Assembly: GCF_002117105.1 (NCBI RefSeq)
Contig: NZ_CP019343.1
Coordinates: 1,488,001-1,552,000, forward strand
Reading direction: 5' to 3'
Length of the DNA: 64,000 nucleotides
Source of the DNA: Oceanicoccus sagamiensis
GTDB lineage: Bacteria > Pseudomonadota > Gammaproteobacteria > Pseudomonadales > Dasaniaceae
Shown here: piece after piece, positions 1-8,611 of the stretch
How the letters are laid out: each line of letters begins with the position of its first letter
Position numbering within the stretch: position 1 is the first letter of the stretch
Notes under the pieces: model-generated
The model's input: only the letters and a program-made list of their open reading frames with translations
Told to the model about the DNA's origin: nothing
Databases searched by the model: none
Position numbers and translations under genes: made by a program

Positions 1-1180
1 CCGGGCCGAATATCTCCTCGCGGAATACGCGCATACTATCAGAGACATGGGTGAGTATCGTGGGCTCGTAGAAGTAACCGTCCTGGTCGCTGGGTTTGCC
101 GCCAACAATAGCAACTGCACCTTTTTCCAATGCCTCATCCACTAAGACCTGGATATCTCCAATGGCAGTTTTGTTAACCACTGGGCCATGAGTGCTGCTC
201 TTGTCTAGACCATTACCAATCTTGTAGGTTTTGACTAGAGCGGCGAATTTCTCCACAAAGGCATCGTAAATCGTGTCCTGCACTAGAATACGGTTGATAC
301 AAATACAAGTCTGCCCAGAGTTTCGATACTTGGAAGCCGCCGCTCCAGCGACCGCTTTGTCTAAGTCTGCATCGTCGAAAATGATCACTGGCGCATTGCC
401 ACCCAACTCCATAGACGTGCGTTTGACAGTATCTGAGCATCGTTTCATCAAGGCTTTTCCCACCGGGGTAGAACCGGTAAACGAAAGTTTTTTGACGAAG
501 GGATTACCCGTCATTTCTGCGCCTATCTCACGTGAGTTTTTGCTGGGCAGAATGTTTAATAGCCCGGCGGGAAGACCAGCGCATTGGGCCAGCTTGGCTA
601 AAGCCAGAGCTGACAGTGGTGTTTCTTCGGCAGGTTTAATCACGATAGCACAACCTGCCGCCAAGGCTGGACCCACCTTACGAGTGATCATGGCATTGGG
701 GAAATTCCAGGGGGTAATTGCGGCTACTACACCTACGGGCTGTTTGATCACAATAGCGCGGTTGTCGGTTTGTGGTGTAGGGATCACATCGCCGTAAACA
801 CGCTTGGCTTCTTCCGCGAACCATTCAATAAAGGAAGCACCGTAAGCCACTTCCCCACGGGATTCAGCCAACACTTTACCTTGTTCAGACGTCATAATTA
901 CAGCTAGATCTTCCTGATTGGTAATAATCAGATTGTACCAATGGCGTAGTACAGTCGAGCGTTCTTTAGCGGATTTTTTTTGCCATTCTTTCATAGCTGC
1001 TTTCGCCGCATCGATGGCACGACGTGTGTCGATGGTCCCCATATTGGCTACTCGGGTAATTTCTTCACCTGTAGCAGGGTTGAAGACTGGAAAGGTGTCA
1101 CCGCTATCGCCATTGACCCATTCGCCATTGAGGTAGCCTTGGTTTTTTAACAAGCTGGGATCGTTCAGTGGTAAATTCAT
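1..1180 (-). CDS. NAD(P)-dependent aldehyde dehydrogenase, succinate-semialdehyde dehydrogenase-like (3' end beyond window)
   Basis: The minus-strand frame opens with ATG at 1180 and runs without a stop off the left edge, giving about 393 residues of a family usually near 480. Family marks are the ITPWNFP stretch, the MELGGNAP motif with the general-base Glu at about residue 258, and NSGQTCIC with the nucleophile Cys at about residue 292. The 34-residue spacing between them is normal for the ALDH superfamily. The GabD-like subgroup is suggested by overall wording (SFIEWFAEEAKRVYGD), but the substrate cannot be fixed from sequence. The enzyme would oxidise an aldehyde to its acid in the cytoplasm. 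It sits beside a dehydrogenase of the tartrate/malate type and several broken catabolic genes, so a role in breaking down small carbon compounds is inferred. Confidence 0.9.
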   Translation of the reverse strand, partial: MNLPLNDPSLLKNQGYLNGEWVNGDSGDTFPVFNPATGEEITRVANMGTIDTRRAIDAAKAAMKEWQKKSAKERSTVLRHWYNLIITNQEDLAVIMTSEQGKVLAESRGEVAYGASFIEWFAEEAKRVYGDVIPTPQTDNRAIVIKQPVGVVAAITPWNFPNAMITRKVGPALAAGCAIVIKPAEETPLSALALAKLAQCAGLPAGLLNILPSKNSREIGAEMTGNPFVKKLSFTGSTPVGKALMKRCSDTVKRTSMELGGNAPVIIFDDADLDKAVAGAAASKYRNSGQTCICINRILVQDTIYDAFVEKFAALVKTYKIGNGLDKSSTHGPVVNKTAIGDIQVLVDEALEKGAVAIVGGKPSDQDGYFYEPTILTHVSDSMRVFREEIFGP

Positions 1181-1240
1181 GTGCTAACTCCATGTGGCTG
1201 ATGATCTCGACAAGGGCATCGCCGCGTACAGTGATAATGC

Positions 1241-1507
1241 TTAAAAGTTGACTTTAAACTTAAAGGCCTCTAAATCCGATTCGCACGGGGTCCCACCGTA
1301 AAATGGTGTTCGTGATAACAATTTGCTCAGATATTCATCAGCATTCAGGGATTTTGTTGTGATGCTGTTCAGGCCCAAATTACCGAGATCAGTGTGCCAG
1401 TTTTTGACAAGCTCATTGATTAAGGGTTTGGCAGTTTCGCCATAGATGCGGCCACGTTCTCGTGGCGTGCCATTGAGTCCGATAACGGGTACATTGGATG
1501 TTTCCAT
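1241..1507 (-). pseudogene. remnant of a C45-family acyltransferase (N-terminal piece)
   Basis: This 88-residue frame begins like proteins of the C45 peptidase / acyl-CoA:6-APA acyltransferase family: an N-terminal strand (VPVIGLNGTPRERGRIYGE) followed by helices. Intact members exceed 300 residues and process themselves before a catalytic Cys near residue 100. Here the family-like part stops at about residue 60, a short unrelated tail follows, and the catalytic Cys region is absent. I read it as a fragment left by deletion, in line with the truncated genes that follow. A small functional protein is possible but unlikely. Confidence 0.5.
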
Positions 1508-1589
1508 GCATTAAACCTGTTATTTATGGTAAATAGATTTTATTTTCAGCTCGAAAAAAATAAGCTCTTATTAACAATTCTCTGATTTC

Positions 1590-2651
1590 CTAAATAATCG
1601 CTCTTGCTACTGCTCGACCTAATTCCTGAGTGCTAGCCTGGCCCCCCATATCGCAAGTTAGATTTCTACTTTCACTCAAGACTTCTTCAATAGCAGCCAT
1701 AATGGTGTTATACGCCTGATGGTGTCCCAGATGCTGTAGCATCATGGCTCCGGCCCATACGGCACCAATGGGGTTGGCAATGTTTTGCCCAGCGATATCA
1801 GGTGCAGAACCGTGTACCGGCTCAAACATTGAAGGGAAATTTTTCTCGGGATTAATGTTCGCTGACGGTGCTATAGCTATGGTTCCGGTAATAGCAGGAC
1901 CCAAGTCGGAGAGGATATCGCCGAATAGGTTGGAGCCCACAACTACATCGTAGTGCTCTGGTTTAAGCACAAAGTTAGCAGTCATAATATCGATGTGGTA
2001 TTGGTCGGTTTTAATCGCGGGGTATTCCTTGCCCATTTCCGCAAAGCGCTTATCCCAGAAAGGCATGGTGTGGATAATGCCATTGGACTTAGTGGCCGAA
2101 CTCACATGCTTGGCCGCTCGGGTCTGGGCCAACTCGAAGGCATACTTGAACACTCGGTCAATGCCACGACGAGTAAGGAGGCTTTGCTGAATTACGATTT
2201 CGTGTTCGGTTCCCGCATACTGAATACCGCCGATATTAGAGTACTCGCCCTCGACGTTCTCCCGTACCACAATCATATCAATATCACCGGGCTTCTTACC
2301 AGCGAGAGGGCATGGTACACCTTCGAATAGGCGTACTGGCCTCAAGTTAATGTACTGGTCAAACTCCCGACGAATGGGAATCAGCAAGCCCCACAAAGAT
2401 ATATGATCAGGTACACCTGGAAATCCTACGGCACCCAGATAAATAGCGTCAAATGCTCGCAGCTGCTCTATGGCGTCTGCAGGCATCATGTATCCGGTTT
2501 GATGATAAGTTTCACAAGACCAGTTGAAATGGGTCCAGTGAAACTCAATACCGTGGATTTTTCCAGCTTGCTCCAACACCCGAATACCTTCGGGTATCAC
2601 TTCCCTGCCAATACCATCGCCGGGGATAACTGCGATTTTCAGTATGATCAT
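1590..2651 (-). CDS. tartrate dehydrogenase / D-malate dehydrogenase family (isopropylmalate-dehydrogenase fold)
   Basis: The 353-residue protein is full length for the NAD-dependent beta-decarboxylating dehydrogenase family (IPMDH/ICDH fold). It starts with IAVIPGDGIGREV and carries VVRENVEGEYSN, the TKSNG stretch with the catalytic Lys, the metal-binding region around DILSDLGP, and EPVHGSAPDIAG near the C-terminus. The wording (HTMPFWDKRF, SLWGLLIPIRREFDQYINLRPVRLF) fits the tartrate / D-malate dehydrogenase branch better than LeuB. It would oxidise and decarboxylate a 2-hydroxydicarboxylic acid in the cytoplasm. The in-frame ATG at 2651 is used; a start a few codons inside is possible. It lies upstream of the C45 remnant and the aldehyde dehydrogenase on the same strand and is divergent from the broken soxA. 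Confidence 0.85.
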   Translation of the reverse strand: MIILKIAVIPGDGIGREVIPEGIRVLEQAGKIHGIEFHWTHFNWSCETYHQTGYMMPADAIEQLRAFDAIYLGAVGFPGVPDHISLWGLLIPIRREFDQYINLRPVRLFEGVPCPLAGKKPGDIDMIVVRENVEGEYSNIGGIQYAGTEHEIVIQQSLLTRRGIDRVFKYAFELAQTRAAKHVSSATKSNGIIHTMPFWDKRFAEMGKEYPAIKTDQYHIDIMTANFVLKPEHYDVVVGSNLFGDILSDLGPAITGTIAIAPSANINPEKNFPSMFEPVHGSAPDIAGQNIANPIGAVWAGAMMLQHLGHHQAYNTIMAAIEEVLSESRNLTCDMGGQASTQELGRAVARAII

Positions 2652-2827
2652 ATTTAGACTCAGTATCTTTTGCCTAACACTTTAGGCTAAGAGCCTAGTA
2701 TAAAAAAAATGTGGCAAAATAGGATATTGTTCTTGGTCAGGAATTCGGTAGGGACTGTCAATAATACCCGCCAAAATAGCAGGAAATGCTGCAAAGCTGA
2801 CAATGGCCGGAGGAGTCGGCTTACAAT

Positions 2828-4825
2828 GTGGTGGTAACCAACAACGACAGTGCTTACCACACCGCGCTTGAGCTGCATGCGGCGGGGCAGACGGTAGCGG
2901 CCATCGTGGATACCCGTGCATCGCCCAATGGCCCCTTACAGCAAGCGGTGATAGAAAAACACCTACCGCTGTATTGTGGTTATACCGTACAAACACTGAT
3001 CGGTCGTCGGGCCGTTAGAGCGGTGCAACTGGCCGAACATCTGGGCGATGGACACTTGGGTAAAACCGGCCCAACACTACCCTGTGATGTCGTGGCGATC
3101 TCGGGCGGTTGGAACCCCACCCTCCATCTTTACTCACAAGCCGGCGGGTCGCTGACCTTTGATGATGCAAAGGCTTGTTTTGTCCCCAGGCAATGTGCAC
3201 AGGCGGTCACGGTGGTGGGTGCGGCCAATGGGGACATGACCTTGCAGGCGTGTCTGGACAGTGGCTATCGCGAGGGTGCCGCTGTGGTCGCCGTGCCACG
3301 CCTGACGTCAGAACGCTGCGCAGAGCCGGTTCAGCAAGCCATGGAGCCCTATTGGTCTACCAAAGGGGTCGCCACCCACAAACAGTGGCTGGATTTTCAG
3401 TACGATGTCACGGTGGCGGATATTGAGTTGGCGGCGAGAGAAAATTTGCTCTCCATTGAGCATGTCAAACGCTACACCACCAATGGCATGAGTGTCGATC
3501 AAGGCAAAACCAGCAATGTCAATGCACTGGCGGTGATGGCCGAGCTCAGTGGCCGCTCAATGCCTCAGGTGGGTACCACTAAATTTCGTCCGCCGTATCA
3601 ACCGGTCACCCTGGGCACGATTGCCGGCCGAAAAATCGGTGAGCACTATGCGCCGCGACAGCTGATGCCAGCTCATGCCTGGCATCAGGCTCACGGGGGC
3701 CAAATGCAAGATTATGGTTGGATGCGCCCCGATTATTATTTGCGCCCCGGCGAAGATGAGCAAGCGGCGATTCGTCGTGAAGTCCTAGTGGTGCGCAAGG
3801 GCGTTGGCATGTTCGACGGCTCTCCACTGGGCAAACTGGAAGTTAAAGGCCCGGATGCCGCCATCTTTCTCAACCGTATTTATGTCAACAATGCCTTAAC
3901 GCTGAAACCGGGGTTTGCTCGTTACGGGTTAATGTGTAATGAGCAGGGTGTGGTCATTGACGACGGGGTGTTTGTACGCCTGGCCGAGGATCATTTTATG
4001 GTGCACACCACAAGTGGCGGCGCCGTACGGATTTTTCAGTGGATGGAAGAGTGGCTGCACTGTGAATGGCTGGACCTTGAGGTTGCGGTTAACAATGTGA
4101 CGACACAATGGGCCAACGTGACGGTCAGTGGCCCTAAAGCACGGCAGGTTGTAGAACAATTAGATACGGATATCGACTTTTCCCGTGAGGCGTTTCCACA
4201 TATGCAGTTTCGCACCGGCACCATTGAAGGTGTGCCCGCCAGAGTGCTGCGAGCCAGCTTTACCGGTGAGGTGACTTATGAAATCAGCGTGCCCGCCCGC
4301 TATGGTTTGGCATTGTGGGAAACGATTGATGAACGGGGCCAGGCATTTGCTATTACCCCTTACGGGGTTGAGTCTCTGATGGCCCTACGGACAGAAAAGG
4401 GCTACCTCCATGTAGGGGTGGATACTGACGGTACCACCAACCCCTTAGACCTTGGCTGGGGTGTACCGATCAGCAAAAAAGTGGCTGACTTTATCGGCTG
4501 CCGCTCTTTGCAGCGTCCGAATGATCAGCGAACTGATCGCTTGCAGTTTGTGGGATTAACAGCTGTTGACCCCCAGCAAGCCCTCCCCTTGGGCGGGCAT
4601 ATTATCGATGGTGCTCACCCGAAGATGCCAACGTCCTCCCAGGGTTACGTGACATCGGTGTGCCTGAGTCCCACACTGAATTGCTCGATTGGTTTGGGTC
4701 TGGTAAAAAACGCACGCCAGCGCATGAATGAAAAGGTGTATGTATACGCTCGAGGGAAAACCGTTGCGGCCACACTGGTTTCCCCCACCCATTTTGATGG
4801 TAAAGGGGAGCGACTCAATGGCTAA
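2828..4825 (+). pseudogene. soxA: 5'-truncated sarcosine oxidase alpha subunit (soxA)
   Basis: The 665-residue frame matches the C-terminal two thirds of the heterotetrameric sarcosine oxidase alpha subunit, normally about 1000 residues. It opens inside the NAD-binding domain (VVVTNNDSAY) and carries the aminomethyltransferase-like folate domain from about residue 260 to the end (QPVTLGTIAGRK, MRPDYYLRPGEDE, GVGMFDGSPLGKLEVKG). An in-frame TGA at 2798-2800 lies ten codons before the first GTG. The 160 bp up to the divergent gene at 2651 cannot hold the missing 2Fe-2S and flavin domains, nor soxB and soxD. The first possible start (GTG 2828) falls in mid-domain, so this is read as a deletion derivative. 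A shortened protein from this GTG cannot be excluded. The stop overlaps the start of soxG by 8 bp, the normal arrangement. Confidence 0.8.
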
Positions 4826-5426
4826 CTTACACGCACAATCGGCATTGTTTGATCGACAGCAAAAGGCCATGACGGCTCACTGGACAAACGGTGTTTTAAC
4901 CTTGGAAGAAATGCCTTGTTTAGGGCTGGTGAAATTACAGCGTGCCGTCAAAGGTGCAGCATTTCATTCTGCGGTGACAGCTGCAAAGCTAGTACTACCC
5001 TCACCGGGCTGGACGAGTGGCAACGATCATGGTCGATGCTTGTGGTTAACACCCCATGAATGGCTATGGGTGATGCCAGCGGGACGCGAAGGTGAATGGA
5101 TCGATCGCTTGACGCCTTTATTCAATGACGTGGCCTTACTCACTGATATTAGCGATAGCCGTGTTGTGATAGCCCTAAGTGGTAAGCATGTACAAGACTT
5201 GCTCGCCAAAGCCAGTGCTGTGGATTGGCATGTGGACAGGTTTGCAATTGGGCAATGTGCGGTTACCCGCTTTGCACAAGTGGCGGTTCTGGTGCACCGC
5301 ATCAGTGAGCAAGGCTATGAGTTATTGGTGGATCGCGCTTATGGGGTTTATCTCTGGGATTGGTTGGTGGATGCGGCGGGGGAGTTTAAAGAAAGCACGA
5401 TAATATATGCGCTAAATAGTCAGTAA
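4818..5426 (+). CDS. soxG: sarcosine oxidase gamma subunit
   Basis: The 202-residue protein resembles the gamma subunit of heterotetrameric sarcosine oxidase, which oxidises sarcosine to glycine with formation of 5,10-methylene-tetrahydrofolate. It has the single aminomethyltransferase-like fold of this family (SPGWTSGNDHGRCLWLTPHEWLW early, LTDISDSRVVIALSG in the middle). The ATG at 4818 is chosen because it overlaps the soxA stop by 8 bp and has a purine-rich AAAGGGGAG upstream; the open frame extends 30 codons further upstream inside soxA. The gene looks intact, but its partners are lost or truncated here, so it is probably non-functional for sarcosine oxidation unless another copy supplies them. 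Confidence 0.8.
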   Translation: MANLHAQSALFDRQQKAMTAHWTNGVLTLEEMPCLGLVKLQRAVKGAAFHSAVTAAKLVLPSPGWTSGNDHGRCLWLTPHEWLWVMPAGREGEWIDRLTPLFNDVALLTDISDSRVVIALSGKHVQDLLAKASAVDWHVDRFAIGQCAVTRFAQVAVLVHRISEQGYELLVDRAYGVYLWDWLVDAAGEFKESTIIYALNSQ

Positions 5427-5708
5427 TTAACGTTCAGTAGCGCATAGTGCTGAATCGTAACACCTTCCCATTGAACATGCAGACGGCCAAAGGTTGTACT
5501 GCTTCATTTATTTCGATAATGCAGTTTACGATTCCCAACAAACGCCTGAAAGATATTTCCTTTTATTTTTTCAAGAGCAATTGGCAGGGGGCCGAGAGGA
5601 GAAGTAAAAAATAGATTTTTGTGTTGCCAAGAAAAAACCGGAACTTAGGACGGTCAAACTTTATGGAAGATATATTTTTTACTTATTGATTTTAATAAAA
5701 ATAATAAT
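5427..5708. other. gap without recognised gene
   Basis: About 280 bp after soxG with no convincing coding frame or terminator. The end of the stretch turns AT-rich before the tRNA-Asp fragment. It probably represents DNA left between two deletion endpoints. Confidence 0.5.
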
Positions 5709-5750
5709 GACGGACCGGACTCGAATTCGCGACCTCCGGCGTGACAGGCC
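5709..5750 (-). tRNA. tRNA-Asp(GTC) 3' half, degenerate fragment
   Basis: Read on the minus strand this gives GGCCTGTCACGCCGG (anticodon loop CTGTCAC, anticodon GTC), then the variable loop GGAGGTC, then a T-arm with TTCGAGT, matching bacterial tRNA-Asp. The match begins inside the anticodon stem; the D-arm and 5' acceptor are missing because the sequence there is paaK coding DNA. The T-stem no longer pairs well and the 3' acceptor (CCGTCAT, no CCA) has drifted. It is a non-functional tRNA half, the kind of fragment left by an integrated element or by recombination at a tRNA gene. Confidence 0.7.
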
Positions 5751-6176
5751 GAAAAGCAAGTGCAACTGATTGCTGATTTTAGACCCGATATTATTATGGT
5801 AACGCCCTTCTTATGAATGAAAAAATCGAAACCCGTATGGGTATTGATGCTGCGGATATTTTCGGGCTTTCTGAAGTTATTGGCCCCGGGGTCGCACAGG
5901 AATGTATTTCCTACGCAAATTGAGGAACAAATCCTAAGCCAGAAAGCGCTGACACCGCACTATCAAATTATCGTTGAGAAGCAAAACAATCTGGATACTG
6001 TCACTATTAAGGTTGAAGCCTACAGTGACAACACCAAAGATATTGAGACCTGCAAAAAAGAACTCACCTATAAGATTAAAACCTTTGTTGGCATATCGAC
6101 CCTTGTAATTATCTGTAAAAGTGGCTCTCTGCCCCGATCAGAGGGGAAAGCCGTGCGCGTAGTGGATAAACGATAA
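5751..6176 (+). pseudogene. paaK: phenylacetate-CoA ligase remnant (paaK), multiply broken
   Basis: Three pieces of the phenylacetate-CoA ligase C-terminal half lie in order in two frames. First is [19 protein letters not shown] from 5751. Next, in another frame from 5813, comes [20 protein letters not shown], which carries the adenylate-forming GLSE motif. Last, back in the first frame, is [14 protein letters not shown] to the terminal GSLPRSEGKAVRVVDKR. Intact PaaK is about 430 residues and the parts between pieces are missing, so deletions as well as frame changes are present. The open frame 5817-6176 (119 codons) covers the last piece. The function would have been activation of phenylacetate to its CoA ester. 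The left boundary abuts the tRNA-Asp half exactly. Confidence 0.8.
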
Positions 6177-6297
6177 GTTTATTTTCTGGGTGCTTGGCAG
6201 GTGGGGTTTTTAGGCCCCAAAGTGTCTTATATAAAAAGCGTCTTATATAAGTTGAAGCCACTGTATTCCCCCATCCATACTGCAAGGGAGCAAGCCT

Positions 6298-6785
6298 ATG
6301 TTATATCTCAAAGCCAGTGCCTGTATTGAGGCCCCGGTCGATCAAGTCTGGGCGGTGTTAGCCGATTTGGAACGGATTTCTGAATGGTCGGAGGCGGTGG
6401 TTTCGGCTTCTTGCCCGGGGCCGCTTAGCCGCGGGGTGGCGGCGGAGCGGGAATGTGTGTTGAGTAATGATTTGTGTATTAAGGAGCGTATTGTTGCGTG
6501 GGAGGAAGGCCGCTATTTGCGGTATGAGGGGTTTAATATTCCGCTGATGGCCCGGGCCAGTAACTGTTGGTCGGTGGCAGGCCATGGGGATAAAACGTTG
6601 TTAACTACAGAATCCGAGATGGTGTTAAAGGGGGGATGGCCGGCCGGTTGCTGGAGCCATTGCTGTATTGGGCCGCCCGGCGGATGGCGGGGCAAACGCT
6701 GGCGGGGTTTAAGTATTTGGTTGAACAGGGGCGGCCTTATCGGGGGAGTTTTTCCAAGCTGCCTGCGGTGCCTGGGGTTTGTTAG
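6298..6785 (+). pseudogene. SRPBCC-family (polyketide cyclase/START-like) protein, frameshifted at a G run
   Basis: The frame starts with MLYLKASACIEAPVDQVWAV and WSEAVVSASCPGP, typical of the SRPBCC ligand-binding fold. At the G6 run 6630-6635 the reading changes. Adding one G restores MAGRLLEPLLYWAARRMAG, AGFKYLVEQGRPYRG and a stop at 6783-6785, giving 162 residues, a normal length for this family. Without the added base the frame runs on into the MFS gene and makes a false 565-residue fusion. Either a sequencing deletion or a real frameshift explains this. The ligand is unknown. It heads a same-strand cluster with a transporter and an AhpD-like protein. Confidence 0.65.
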
Positions 6786-6804
6786 TGTGGGTGGAGATAT
6801 TGTA

Positions 6805-7995
6805 TTGACACATTGGCCCGTAAAAAAAGCGCCCTTCGATAGTGCCCTTCATTATTGTTTGCTGGCGTTTATCGCTATGGCTGGCCTGGCTTATATTAAT
6901 TTTCTGCCGGGTGTTGTTAATGCGCTGGCGGGGGAGATTGGTTTTAGTGAGGCCGAGGCCGGGCAGATTGTTGCCTTTAATGGCTATGGCGGCCTGGTGG
7001 GGAGTACGGTGGCTATTTTTTTAGTGCGCCGGGTGCATTGGCAAACGGCGCTGTTTGTCTTGTTAGCGGCGCTGACTTTTATTGATATCAGTACTGTAGG
7101 GATGAGTGCTGTAAGGATGGATACTGTAGGCATGGATGGATTCAGTGCCATGCTGGCCTGGCGTTTTTTAGCGGGCACTGTAGGTGGGCTGTGTGTGGGT
7201 ATCGCTTTTTCTGTGCTTGCCCGGTTAAATAATCCCGAGCGGGCTTTTGGGCTGTTGTTATTGGTGCAGTTTGCGATTGGCTCGCTGGTTATTTATAGCT
7301 TGCCAGCACTGGAAGCTCGGCTGGGCGCCTATGCCGTTTTTTATATGATGGCCAGCTTTGCGCTATTGGCTTGTGCTTTTCTGTTGTTTATTCCTGCCCT
7401 TCCTGCGGGCGGCGAATCCACCCAAGCGTTTTTAGCTTTGTCCGGGCAGTTGGCTAATAAGGGCTTATTGTTGTTGGCCATTCTCTGCTACCCCTGCGCT
7501 GCCAGTGCGATTTGGGCCTATGTGGGGCTTATCGGTTTGGGGGCGGGGTTTTCTGCCGAAGCTGTTAGTAGCTCTATCGCCTTAACGGGGATGCTGGGGC
7601 TTATCGGTGCCATGCTGCCGGTGATTATCGGCAATCGTTTTGGGCGTTTGTTTTGGCTGGTCGGCGGTATCGCCTTGTCGATAATTGCGGCGTTAATGCT
7701 CAGTATCTCACCGCTTACGCAGGCCCTGTATATAGCGTCAATGGCGCTGCTGTTTTTTTCCTGGCCGGCGGTGCAATCGTATTTGTTAGCGGTAACGGCG
7801 GAGATGGACGCTAGCGGGCAGTTGTCTACTATGGCGGCGGTGGCGGCGTCTCTCGGCTTGGCATCAGGGCCGCTGCTTGCTTCGGGCTTGCTGGACCAGG
7901 GGGATTTTTCTGTGATGCTTTATGCCAGCGGGTGGATTTTTTTGTTGAGTTTTTTTCTATTGGTCAGGCCGGTGCAGGCCTATGAAAAGGGGTAG
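6805..7995 (+). CDS. MFS transporter (YbfB/AraJ-like)
   Basis: From the TTG at 6805 the frame gives about 396 residues, the usual size of a 12-helix major facilitator protein. It has GGAG eight bases upstream, just after the restored stop of the SRPBCC gene. Membrane segments are evident throughout (ALHYCLLAFIAMAGLAYI, ALFVLLAALTFID, the WRFLAGTVGGLCVGIAFSV helix, and a run of hydrophobic helices to the C-terminus). A glycine-rich segment (FNGYGGLVGSTVAIFLVRR) matches the helix 2-3 region, with basic residues in the loop. A GTG at 6787 is an alternative start. The open frame also joins upstream sequence at 6298, but the first ~165 residues of that reading are SRPBCC plus out-of-frame translation. 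The substrate is unknown. Confidence 0.75.
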   Translation: MTHWPVKKAPFDSALHYCLLAFIAMAGLAYINFLPGVVNALAGEIGFSEAEAGQIVAFNGYGGLVGSTVAIFLVRRVHWQTALFVLLAALTFIDISTVGMSAVRMDTVGMDGFSAMLAWRFLAGTVGGLCVGIAFSVLARLNNPERAFGLLLLVQFAIGSLVIYSLPALEARLGAYAVFYMMASFALLACAFLLFIPALPAGGESTQAFLALSGQLANKGLLLLAILCYPCAASAIWAYVGLIGLGAGFSAEAVSSSIALTGMLGLIGAMLPVIIGNRFGRLFWLVGGIALSIIAALMLSISPLTQALYIASMALLFFSWPAVQSYLLAVTAEMDASGQLSTMAAVAASLGLASGPLLASGLLDQGDFSVMLYASGWIFLLSFFLLVRPVQAYEKG

Positions 7996-8023
7996 GCTTT
8001 TAGCCATCACTTAAGGTGAGACG

Positions 8024-8611
8024 ATGATTCGATATCTGTTTAATAAGATGCTGTTAGCGTTTCAAAAACGCTATAACTACGATATTCGTTATCAACAGGA
8101 GATTCTGAATAATGATGTTGGGGCGTTTTTAAAATTTATGGGTTTTCAAACTCTGTCATCTCATGCCGGCAATATGCCCGCTGGCCCTTTATTTGCCGCC
8201 AGGCTGCGGGCCATTATCCGGGAGGACTGCGGGCCCTGCACTCAACTGGTGGTTGATATGGCGCTGGAGGCAAAGCTTAGCCGGGATAATGTGCGGGCGA
8301 TTATTGAAAGCGATTTGCACCAGCTACCTGAGGATATGGCCTTGGTGGTGGAGTTTACTGACCTGGTGCTGGCGCATAAACCTGAGGCGGAAAACTTACG
8401 CCAAAAAATTATTGCAATATGGGGCCATAAAGGGCTGATTGCGATTGCTTACGGCATTAGCTCATACCGGGTATACCCTGCCCTGAAATATACGCTGGGT
8501 TACGGTCAGGCCTGCCAACATATTAACGTCGGCGATATCACTCTGGCCCCCCATCAGCCCCCCAATCAACCAACAACCAAGAGCGTTAAACAAGGAGACG
8601 AATTATGTTGA
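8024..8611 (+). CDS. AhpD-like / carboxymuconolactone decarboxylase-type protein
   Basis: The 195-residue helical protein contains an EDCGPCTQLVVDMALE stretch. Its CxxC pair and following helix recall the redox site of AhpD-type proteins of the carboxymuconolactone decarboxylase superfamily, and the surrounding helices (RLRAIIR before, FTDLVLAHKP after) agree. The normal downstream His of AhpD is not evident, so peroxidase activity is not assured. It follows the MFS gene by 28 bp and overlaps the next gene by 7 bp, so the cluster is probably one transcript. Start is ATG 8024 with AAGGTGAGACG upstream. Confidence 0.6.
   Translation: MIRYLFNKMLLAFQKRYNYDIRYQQEILNNDVGAFLKFMGFQTLSSHAGNMPAGPLFAARLRAIIREDCGPCTQLVVDMALEAKLSRDNVRAIIESDLHQLPEDMALVVEFTDLVLAHKPEAENLRQKIIAIWGHKGLIAIAYGISSYRVYPALKYTLGYGQACQHINVGDITLAPHQPPNQPTTKSVKQGDELC

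Noticed and set aside
2682-2996. A minus-strand 104-codon frame upstream of soxA
   Set aside because: Most of it is the antisense of the soxA coding region, and the short part outside shows no clear family match.
6298-7995. A single 565-residue SRPBCC-MFS fusion protein
   Set aside because: The stretch between about residues 112 and 169 does not look like protein, while the shifted frame gives the proper SRPBCC ending with a stop at 6783-6785. Two genes with a frameshift explain it better.
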